Of a DNA stretch of 64,000 nt, positions 43,491-50,313 are shown one piece after another. Origin of the DNA: an uncultured Methanomicrobiales archaeon (GTDB lineage Archaea; Halobacteriota; Methanomicrobia; Methanomicrobiales; Methanospirillaceae); assembly GCA_903900025.1 (NCBI GenBank), contig CAIULN010000095.1, forward strand, positions 1 to 64,000, in the 5' to 3' direction. Each line of letters opens with the position of its first letter. Position 1 is the stretch's first letter. The notes under the pieces are model-generated. The model saw only the letters and a program-made list of their open reading frames with translations, searched no databases and had not been told where the DNA came from. The position numbers and the translations under genes are program-made.

Positions 43491-43948
43491 TTAGATTGAG
43501 GTGATTTTGAGGTTGTCGAACGAAACCTCAGGATATTTGCCCTCCGGCAGTGAACTCGCGGTCAGGGCGATGGCACCCCCATCAAACGAGTCATCTGACA
43601 CGGTGCTCAGTTTCTGCCCGTTCACCGTAAGACTCATGATATTCCCGTTACATTCCACATGGAGGTGGTTGCCTGCGCCAAGACCCGTTTTGATAGAGCC
43701 TGACTGGGTCGGCCCGCTCATGCTCAGGCTGTTCCCGTCCCGCCATCGTACGATAGTGTAATACCCGTCGCCCGAAATGGAGAACCGGTAATAATTTTTG
43801 AGTGTCCTGTTTTCTGACCTCCACACCATACCAGTTGTCAGATGTGCCGTCGGCAACCCTCGTGTCCACATCAAGGACGAAATCCCCGAAATTCTGGTGC
43901 AGCTGTTGGTATAGTGTGCCGGCTCCGGAAGGGACGGTTGAAAAAGAG
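43491..43948 (-). pseudogene. Truncated, frameshifted LamG-like domain remnant
   Basis: Reading the minus strand, one frame gives GTLYQQLHQNFGDFVLDVDTRVADGTSDNWYGVEVRKQDTQK, and after a one-base shift in a run of five T (plus strand 43795-43799) another frame continues NYYRFSISGDGYYTIVRWRDGNSLSMSG...NGNIMSLTVNGQKLSTVSDDSFDGGAIALTAS...VSFDNLKITSI. Together they form one concanavalin-like (LamG/DUF1080-type) beta-sandwich found at the C-terminus of archaeal surface proteins. The N-terminal part, signal peptide and start are missing, and the remnant begins directly at the end of the channel gene at 43949. Confidence 0.7.
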
Positions 43949-44623
43949 TTATTTTTTCAGGTATGTGCTCATCAGGTGGTCCATGATCTGGGCGCCCCGT
44001 TCCTTGAGCCCGAACCAGAAGACGATTGCAATCGCGGCACCTATGCCGATACCGATACCCCATGCAACCGGTGTCAGGAATGTGTAGATAATGGTGAGGT
44101 CCAGTTTTAACTGGGAAAGTGCGAAAACCGCGACCACGAAATAGAGGAAGATTCTCATCAGAAGGATAACCGGTTGCATCAGACCGACGTTTGCCGTCGG
44201 GTGGAATTTTAAAAGGAAATCGGCGAAGTAATCGATGAGGATGAACCCGACCAGGACAATAATGACGAATACAATGATGTGCGGGATATACTCGATGATA
44301 TCCTTCATGAGTGCACTGATGTAGTCAAAATTGAGGAGATCGACAGCGGCAAGGACTGCAATCAGGTAGATGAACAGGCGGATGACGATATCGAAGATAT
44401 AACTAATAGTAATTCCCGCCCCGGCAAGCGCCTTTACAAAGGTGGAATCCTGGAACAGACGGTCAACCTTCAGTTTATCCAGGATCATCTTCACGGCCTT
44501 TCCAAGGAGTCTGCCCACAATCCACCCGATGACAAGGATAAGGATTGCGCCGATCACGACAGGAAGGATTGAAGCGATCCCATCATACCATTTTGTCACA
44601 AGACTGCTCACAACATCTGCCAT
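43949..44623 (-). CDS. Mechanosensitive-channel-like membrane protein (MscS_TM repeats)
   Basis: A 224-residue protein with about five hydrophobic helices (about 18-42, 74-98, 108-130, 146-168, 180-205) arranged as two similar halves, each with a helix followed by a polar KAL/KFHPTANVG-type linker. It fits the conserved TM-helix family related to CmpX/MscS but lacks the large cytoplasmic MscS domain. It probably contributes to turgor or membrane-tension response. Starts at ATG 44623; its 3' end abuts the LamG remnant. Confidence 0.7.
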   Translation of the reverse strand: MADVVSSLVTKWYDGIASILPVVIGAILILVIGWIVGRLLGKAVKMILDKLKVDRLFQDSTFVKALAGAGITISYIFDIVIRLFIYLIAVLAAVDLLNFDYISALMKDIIEYIPHIIVFVIIVLVGFILIDYFADFLLKFHPTANVGLMQPVILLMRIFLYFVVAVFALSQLKLDLTIIYTFLTPVAWGIGIGIGAAIAIVFWFGLKERGAQIMDHLMSTYLKK

Positions 44624-44767
44624 AGAGTATCATAATCCATTCTATTTTTTGTCGAGTTAAATGTTACCCACCGGAAAACGTGATCAGGAGGCGGATCAGA
44701 TAAAATACAAACAGTAATTTTCCCCCGCCACCGGGCGAGGGGTGCAATAGTGAGAGAAAAAAAGGAT

Positions 44768-44983
44768 TTAGGCGTTCTTCATCTTCGCCTTTGCGACGTA
44801 GCCGTCCTTGCCGATGTAGTACATAAAGCCGGCTTCCTTTGCAATCTTCTCAGAGCCGACCTTCTTCTTCCTGCCACCCGGGTTTGACTTCATGGGTGCT
44901 GCCCAGACGTAGCCGTCCTTTCCGACAAAATACAGATAGCCCTTTTCGCGGCTGATCTTTTCCTTTCCGACTTTCTGTCCCAT
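44768..44983 (-). CDS. Small internally duplicated basic protein
   Basis: A 71-residue protein made of two similar units of about 27 residues: VGKEKISREKGYLYFVGKDGYV-WAAPMK and VGSEKIAKEAGFMYYIGKDGYV-AKAKMK, joined by a Gly/Lys linker (SNPGGRKKK). Each unit has an EKI...G-aromatic-hydrophobic-GKDGYV pattern. The content of Lys and aromatic residues suggests nucleic-acid or polyanion binding, but no function is known to me. A TATA box, a perfect 5' hairpin and a good aggtg ribosome site six bases before the ATG suggest strong, regulated expression. Confidence 0.75.
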   Translation of the reverse strand: MGQKVGKEKISREKGYLYFVGKDGYVWAAPMKSNPGGRKKKVGSEKIAKEAGFMYYIGKDGYVAKAKMKNA

Positions 44984-44994
44984 TTAAAACACCT

Positions 44995-45048
44995 CAAAAC
45001 TCCGACGGGAGTTTTGATAATGAGATGTTCCGTCTGAAACTATATAAG
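44995..45048 (-). promoter_or_regulatory. TATA box and 5' hairpin of the duplicated small protein
   Basis: On the minus strand a TATA element ccttatata (45048-45040) lies about 25 bp before a perfect inverted repeat CAAAACTCC-CGTC-GGAGTTTTG (45016-44995). The hairpin therefore falls at or next to the predicted 5' end of the mRNA, and the start codon follows 11 bases later with aggtg between. A terminal stem of this kind can stabilise an mRNA or control ribosome access. Confidence 0.55.
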
Positions 45049-45367
45049 GTTTCTCGTCGGTAGCCGTCGAAAGTTGCCATTTGGAGGGGCTATAACAGCC
45101 GTTTTTCGTATCAAACCACACAAATCGCGCCGTTTTAAATCCTGTTATAATCACCCGGAATCACCTGTACAAATTGGATTACGCGTTTTTTTTGAACCGG
45201 GATGGTACGTTCCACCGGAAATCCAATCGGGTGCGCTCTGCGCAGGGAATGTGGCGGGAAATATCCTGCAGTGTACGGGCGTCCCTGCACGTGGATGAAA
45301 TCCCCGCCATGGTCGCCCGTTAAAAAAATGGGTCCTGCAGCAGCCGGTGAGAGGGGCGGATCGCGGA
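45049..45367. other. Gap of about 320 bp without a gene
   Basis: No supported coding frame. A T-run gcgttttttttg (about 45183-45194) and the rest of the promoter region for the gene at 44768 are the only features noted. The right end is the 3' side of the F390-synthetase-like gene. Confidence 0.35.
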
Positions 45368-46732
45368 TTAACCGGACCGGCGGTCAACGATCCGTTTCGG
45401 CCTCCCGCTGAGTTTCTGCAGCTCAAGCCCGCCGGGTCTGGTGTAATTGAACACAATCGAGAACGTGTGGTCTTCAGCGTGCCGGGCAAGCCCGGGTTTG
45501 TATTTCAAGAACCGCTCCGTGAAGCGGTCCACAACCAGCCGCTTGTCACAATGGTCGGGATCATGACACTCCACGCTCACACGCATCACCACATCACCGT
45601 GTGACTCCCCGTCATACAGGAATGCCTCGTACTCCCCGGTGAGATACTGCATATTATCGTGCTGGAAAACGCCGGCTTCCACGTCCACGCGGTTCATGGA
45701 GTTGTTAAACACCCAGAACGTCTCGGCCTCCCGCTGCGGATTGATGATCCGCAGGTGCGTCCGGCCGCAGGCACACCGCTCCCGCGAGAGCACGACCGTG
45801 GTATCTTCAGTGTCATAGTTGATCAGGAGCGTCCCGCACCTCGAGCCTTCCGGCAGCAGCGTTGTGAGCACGGCCCGCCCGCATTCCCCATCCTGCACAA
45901 ACGTCTTTTGCTGCGGGTCGTACACATCGAGGTGGACGAGATCTTCTGGCACATGGAGCCCGGAAAACTCCGTGCATTCCCCGCACATCGTCCCTTCCGT
46001 GCTCCCGTAGGTATTGTAGACCGGGCAGCCCCACTGCTCGGTAAGGTATGCCCGTGATTCATCGGCAAAACTCTCCCCTCCCGCCACCAGCCTCTCGATC
46101 GATGTGTCCTTCGGGCGGGTCCCCTCTGCTGTGATCCGGCATGCGAGCCGGAGCAGTTTGAAGACGCTCCCTACGATTGCCGTGGGGCGGTAGCTGGTGA
46201 TGACCCGGGATGCAAAATCACACCGGCCGAACGGGATGATGGTCATGCCGAGCCGGTGTGCCGCAATGGTCATCGTGTTCGCCCCCACGTTCATCCCGTA
46301 GGAAGCGCAAACGACAATCCTGTCCCCGGCAGAAAACCCCTGCGACACAAAACTCCGTGCGTACTTCTCCGCGTACCGCTTCCAGTCATCCCATGTCAGA
46401 AAAAAACTCTTGGGTGTCCCGCTCGTACCGCTCGTCTCCTGAATGGTGAACACATCCCCCCAGCCGCTTGAGAGGAACTCGAAGTCCGGTGTCAGCGGGG
46501 GCTGGTGCTCCCTGATTGTCCGCCCGGCAATGAGCGGCAGGTGGAGCAGGTCTTCATGGGTGCGGATGTCCTCACACTTGATCCGGTTCTTTTTGAACCA
46601 GTGGCGGTAGAAGGGTGAATGTTCACAGGCGTACCGGATTGTATACCGGACCCTCTCGTCGATCAGCGCATCGAGGTCGCTGCGGTCCATCGTTTCGATC
46701 CTCTGGTCATAGTACACTGCAGGTGCCCTCAC
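45368..46732 (-). CDS. F390-synthetase/PaaK-like AMP-forming ligase
   Basis: A 454-residue adenylate-forming enzyme of the phenylacetate-CoA ligase family. The AMP-binding P-loop is QETSGTSGTPKSFFLTWDDW, then VAGGESFADESRAYLTEQWGCPVYNTYGSTEGTMCGEC (A5-type motif) and GTLLINYDTEDTTVV with a Cys pair in RERCACGRTHLRI. In methanogens PaaK homologues include coenzyme F390 synthetase, which adenylylates F420 under oxygen; without a CoA-pathway context this is the better guess, but not proven. It is divergent from the radical SAM gene with about 300 bp between the starts. Confidence 0.75.
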   Translation of the reverse strand: MRAPAVYYDQRIETMDRSDLDALIDERVRYTIRYACEHSPFYRHWFKKNRIKCEDIRTHEDLLHLPLIAGRTIREHQPPLTPDFEFLSSGWGDVFTIQETSGTSGTPKSFFLTWDDWKRYAEKYARSFVSQGFSAGDRIVVCASYGMNVGANTMTIAAHRLGMTIIPFGRCDFASRVITSYRPTAIVGSVFKLLRLACRITAEGTRPKDTSIERLVAGGESFADESRAYLTEQWGCPVYNTYGSTEGTMCGECTEFSGLHVPEDLVHLDVYDPQQKTFVQDGECGRAVLTTLLPEGSRCGTLLINYDTEDTTVVLSRERCACGRTHLRIINPQREAETFWVFNNSMNRVDVEAGVFQHDNMQYLTGEYEAFLYDGESHGDVVMRVSVECHDPDHCDKRLVVDRFTERFLKYKPGLARHAEDHTFSIVFNYTRPGGLELQKLSGRPKRIVDRRSG

Positions 46733-46900
46733 AGAGCATTGATAAAAAAGAGTGTTTATATCTTGCGCATCGTGCAGCGGAAAGCCTTGTATATCGTGAA
46801 TACATTCTGGTGAGCTCCCTTTTTCTCCACGTCCTTGTCAGCAGGTTATCCGCTGATCCTGTCGTGTGCAATCCGGCACCAGCACAAGGCTGATGATTGC

Positions 46901-47023
46901 ATGTCTTTCCAGGGGCCCCAAAAAAAAGATGTGCCAGCAGGCAGTCCGGACACGCCTTCGGGACAGGGGAGAACAGCGGTGGCTGCGGGATCGGCATTTA
47001 TCGGGTTTCGCATCCCATGGTAA
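46901..47023 (+). CDS. Possible 40-residue peptide directly before the radical SAM gene
   Basis: An ATG at 46901 opens a 40-codon frame ending at TAA 47021-47023, 10 bp before the proposed radical SAM start. The product is polar and Gly/Pro-rich with an aromatic end (SAFIGFRIPW). Position fits a substrate peptide for a SPASM-type peptide-modifying enzyme, but there is no strong ribosome site, no Cys and no known family, and other frames are also open here. Treat it as a hypothesis. Confidence 0.25.
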   Translation: MSFQGPQKKDVPAGSPDTPSGQGRTAVAAGSAFIGFRIPW

Positions 47024-47033
47024 TGGGGTTTTT

Positions 47034-48155
47034 TTGTACTATCACCTCATCCTGACAGACGAATGCAACCTGTGTTGCTCCTATTGCCGGGCAAAATCGT
47101 TTGATAACAGTCGTTCGGATGAGGGGTGCTGTGGTGAGATCGATGATACCCTTCCCGTGGATGTGTCGTATGATCTTGACACGCTCTACCATTTTTTACA
47201 AAAAGACCCGGTGCCAACCGTCACGTTCTACGGCGGGGAACCCCTGCTGAAGGCGGATGTGATTAAAAGGATCATGGACAATGCGCCCGTGCAGCGGTTC
47301 ATGATCCAGACCAATGGACTGCTGCTCGACCGGCTTGAGCCTGAGTATGTGAACAGGTTCTCCACCATCCTTGTCTCCGTGGACGGGCGGGAAGCGCTCA
47401 CCGATGCCCACCGGGGGCCCGGGACGTACCGGAAGGTGATGAACAACGTAAAAAGAGTGATTGCCAACGGGTTTTTAGGTGAACTCATTGCACGCATGAC
47501 CGTTACTGAAGATACCGACATTGTCGAAGCCGTCACCCATCTTGCCGGCAACCCCGACCACTCCTTCTCTTCCATCCACTGGCAGCTGGACGCGGACTTT
47601 TCGGACGACCTCTCCCGCACGACCTTTGCGCCATGGGTGCACGGGTGCTATAACCCCGGCATCCGGGTGCTTGTCCATGACTGGGTGAGGCAGATGTGTG
47701 AGCAGCACACCGTGCCGCGATGGTACCCGTTCCTCGATACGATGGGTGATCTCCTCAATGGGAGACCAAGCCTGCTGCGCTGCGGGTCCGGGCACGCGAA
47801 CTACAGCATCATGACGGACGGGCACATATCCCCCTGCCCCATCATGATCGGCATGAAGAAGTTCTATGTCGGGCACATCAGCCGGACACACCCCCTCGAC
47901 CTTTCCTGTGTCCCTGTCGGCGGGGAGTGCACCGCCTGCCCGATCAGGCATTTTTGCGGCGGCAGGTGCCTGTACACAAACATCGTGCACCCATGGAAAG
48001 GGCCGGAACGCAGGGTTGTCTGCGGAACGGTGGAGAACCTGCACGCCGCGCTCACGGGTGCACTCCCCATCGTCCGCTCGCTGATCGATCAGGGGGCGAT
48101 CGCAACCGCGGATTTTTCCTGCGAAAAGTTCAATGGCTGCGAGATTATCCCGTGA
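47034..48155 (+). CDS. Radical SAM/SPASM peptide-modifying-type enzyme
   Basis: A 373-residue radical SAM protein: CNLCCSYC provides the CxxxCxxC [4Fe-4S]-AdoMet site near the N-terminus, GGEPLL is the second family motif, and the C-terminal SPASM region has clustered Cys (RCGSGHANYSIMTDGHISPCPI, then CVPVGGECTACPIRHFCGGRC). It resembles the methanogen family annotated as putative peptide-modifying radical SAM enzymes (Mhun_1560-like). Family proteins begin close to YYHLILT, so I place the start at TTG 47034 behind gggg; the frame stays open upstream to ATG 46866. A run of seven T at the start makes a small indel possible. Substrate unknown. Confidence 0.75.
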   Translation: MYYHLILTDECNLCCSYCRAKSFDNSRSDEGCCGEIDDTLPVDVSYDLDTLYHFLQKDPVPTVTFYGGEPLLKADVIKRIMDNAPVQRFMIQTNGLLLDRLEPEYVNRFSTILVSVDGREALTDAHRGPGTYRKVMNNVKRVIANGFLGELIARMTVTEDTDIVEAVTHLAGNPDHSFSSIHWQLDADFSDDLSRTTFAPWVHGCYNPGIRVLVHDWVRQMCEQHTVPRWYPFLDTMGDLLNGRPSLLRCGSGHANYSIMTDGHISPCPIMIGMKKFYVGHISRTHPLDLSCVPVGGECTACPIRHFCGGRCLYTNIVHPWKGPERRVVCGTVENLHAALTGALPIVRSLIDQGAIATADFSCEKFNGCEIIP

Positions 48156-48181
48156 CCGGAACAGGGAGCAGGGGCCATGGA

Positions 48182-48195
48182 GATATATTTATACC
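48182..48195 (+). promoter_or_regulatory. TATA element for the small zinc-ribbon gene
   Basis: The sequence atatatttatacc lies about 50-60 bp before ATG 48245 and would start transcription near 48220, giving a leader of about 25 nt. It is the clearest TATA box in this interval. Confidence 0.5.
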
Positions 48196-48244
48196 CAGCG
48201 GTTTGATCTATGTACGCAGCGTCAAACCTGCATGAGTAAAAACA

Positions 48245-48412
48245 ATGGAAAGAAAAGGTTTTGGCGGCCCGAGAAACTTCGGCCCCCGCGAGATGACAAA
48301 GACAGTCTGTTCGGACTGCGGCAAAGAGTGTGAAGTCCCCTTCAAGCCCACAGAGGGAAGACCCGTTTACTGTCGGGACTGCCTTCCGAAGCACCGGAAG
48401 CCCCGCTTCTAA
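48245..48412 (+). CDS. Small CxxC-x17-CxxC zinc-ribbon protein
   Basis: A 55-residue protein: a basic, Gly-rich N-terminus (MERKGFGGPRNFGPREM) and a zinc ribbon with CSDC and CRDC pairs separated by 17 residues that include KECEVPFKPTEGRPVY. This is the widespread CxxC-x17-CxxC family, of unknown function, probably RNA- or DNA-binding. It has its own promoter, so a link with the radical SAM enzyme just upstream is uncertain. Confidence 0.85.
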   Translation: MERKGFGGPRNFGPREMTKTVCSDCGKECEVPFKPTEGRPVYCRDCLPKHRKPRF

Positions 48413-48455
48413 TCGTTCACAATCTCACACAAATTTCTCTTATTTTTAGATTGTT

Positions 48456-49430
48456 TCACCGCTTCTGCAGCGCTTTTTCAATTGAGAAGCGCCCGCGCCC
48501 GAACTCTTCGCAGAGAACAGCAACAATTTCCTTCCTCTGGCGCCCCCGTGCCCGCAGCGCCGCGTAACGGGATGCAAGCGCCGCACGCTCCCGTGCTGTC
48601 CACTTCTGCCCTTCGTTCTTGTTCCGCCTCACGAGAGGGCTGCGGAGGTTATCGAGCAAACCGCCGGGCTTCAACTGCCCAAGCTTGTGTATTTTTGTAA
48701 AAAATATCTCTTCTGAAACCTCAAACCCGATCACCCTGCGGTTGAGCCCGATTGCCACCTCTGCTGTCGAAAATCCCCCGAGGAAGAGATCACAGACAAG
48801 GTCACCCTCGTTGCTGCTGTACTGGAGCATCTTGACAAGGAGCGCACGAGGCAGCTCGTTCTTGTTCTTCTGCTGCCCGGGCTTGTATTCCCGGTTGATG
48901 GCCCAGACATCCTCACGGTCGCTGGTGTTGGGCGACCGTCCGTCATCGGTTTTTTCAGAAAGGCCGTACCGGCATTCGGTGTTGAAAACGCGCCGGCCGC
49001 CCGGCTTTTCGTAAAAGAGGATGTGATAGTGGGACGAGACATACTTGCGCCTGGTAAAGACCCCAAAACGAAACTTCCAGATACAGTGATTGACCTCTTG
49101 TAAGCAGGTCTGTTTCAGGGCATGCAGGATGTGATACAGGTTTGTATAACCGGAGACGATGTAGAGAGAACCTCCCGGGCGCAGTACCCGTTCCGCCTCC
49201 CTGATCCAGCGCACCGAAAAATCCGCGTATTCATGGTCAGGAATCTCAACATACCCCGGGATCACGCACCGCTCGTCACGGTTATAATGCTGGTGGAGGG
49301 TATCACCACGGATGCCGTACGGCGGGTCGGTGATGATCAGGTCAACTGAATTGTCCTGCAGGTGCTCCCGGGCGCCGCTGATACAGTCTTCATTATAAAA
49401 AAGGCCACCGTGCACAATCACCGGTTCCAT
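48456..49430 (-). CDS. Solitary DNA methyltransferase (DPPY motif) with C-terminal basic extension
   Basis: A 324-residue amino-methyltransferase. Motif IV LIITDPPYGIRGD is near residue 33 and the AdoMet part VCDLFLGGFSTAEVAIGLNRRVIGFEV near 215, the beta-class order; DPPY usually means N6-adenine. A Lys/Arg-rich extension from about residue 262 (VRRNKNEGQKWTARERAALASRYAALRARGRQRKEIVAVLCEEF) looks like a small helical DNA-binding module. No endonuclease is near. It is the second orphan methyltransferase in the window and is not closely similar to the one at 6792-7715. Confidence 0.85.
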   Translation of the reverse strand: MEPVIVHGGLFYNEDCISGAREHLQDNSVDLIITDPPYGIRGDTLHQHYNRDERCVIPGYVEIPDHEYADFSVRWIREAERVLRPGGSLYIVSGYTNLYHILHALKQTCLQEVNHCIWKFRFGVFTRRKYVSSHYHILFYEKPGGRRVFNTECRYGLSEKTDDGRSPNTSDREDVWAINREYKPGQQKNKNELPRALLVKMLQYSSNEGDLVCDLFLGGFSTAEVAIGLNRRVIGFEVSEEIFFTKIHKLGQLKPGGLLDNLRSPLVRRNKNEGQKWTARERAALASRYAALRARGRQRKEIVAVLCEEFGRGRFSIEKALQKR

Positions 49431-49478
49431 GGTGCTCCCATCTCTCTGTCAGCGGGCGAAAAAAAAAACACCTGCCAT

Positions 49479-50120
49479 TCACCTGTGGCCCCCCCGGATC
49501 TCCTGACGGAACCGGTGGATGATATCGTAGACCATCATCCGGAACTCGATGCCGACCTCCTCCCATGATTTGATGCCATTCTCAAAGTGAGCCATCCGGG
49601 GAGTGCCGATGGTCGGGTCTGGTGCCACGGGTGCCGTTCCGTTGGTCATGCCAAAACGGAAGAGCCGGCGGATAATCTCATAGTAGCCGGTGACAAGCAC
49701 GAGTAAAAAGACTATGGGGATCATGATAAAGGAGATGAACCAGAAAAACTGGAAGAGGTCGCTGCCGGTGATCTGGTCTACCCATTCAAAAATCCGGAGT
49801 ATGAACGCAATGACAAAGACGCTGCCAATCGCCCGGATGATAGGGGCGGGGAGGTCGAGCGGGAACGGGAAGGCGGTGAAGAGGTCCGCGATTAACAGGA
49901 TGATCCCGATGATGAGCAGAAGCCAGAAGTTGGCGTTGAGAAGATCGACCCCTGATTGGTAGGTGGGGTTTCCGATATAATACGAGAGGATGTTGGCGAG
50001 TACAACGATAATCAGGAACGAGATGATTCCGATCATCCGGGTGACAAAGACCCAGCCAAGTGAACGCTCGGCGAACCACTGCATGATGACCAGTCCTTCA
50101 TACCTATTGGTGAGCGGCAT
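49479..50120 (-). CDS. Four-helix membrane protein of unknown function
   Basis: A 213-residue protein with hydrophobic helices at about 28-48, 63-83, 92-112 and 125-150 and a soluble C-terminal tail that ends in a helix (GIKSWEEVGIEFRMMVYDIIHRFRQEIRGG). The start at ATG 50120 is supported by gggagg six bases upstream. No family recognised. It is followed downstream by the methyltransferase gene on the same strand. Confidence 0.6.
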   Translation of the reverse strand: MPLTNRYEGLVIMQWFAERSLGWVFVTRMIGIISFLIIVVLANILSYYIGNPTYQSGVDLLNANFWLLLIIGIILLIADLFTAFPFPLDLPAPIIRAIGSVFVIAFILRIFEWVDQITGSDLFQFFWFISFIMIPIVFLLVLVTGYYEIIRRLFRFGMTNGTAPVAPDPTIGTPRMAHFENGIKSWEEVGIEFRMMVYDIIHRFRQEIRGGHR

Positions 50121-50313
50121 ATAAATCCCTCCCGCACGAGCACAATGCTTTTATAATCCACACCGGTTTGCGCTGCGCCGGCGGATGGTGCTTCCAATCA
50201 CGGTACCATAACCACCGGCAGGGCACCAGAGTCCATGTGCAGGGAATGCAAAAAAAATGTGATCCGGTGGAGTTCGATGGCGTGGTTCCGGCCATCCTAA
50301 ATCCGGATACTTT

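Noticed and set aside
46707-46997. Cys-containing minus-strand frame upstream of the ligase gene, considered as a modified-peptide precursor
   Set aside because: It overlaps the ligase start codon, has no ribosome site, and the Cys pattern is not repeated elsewhere.
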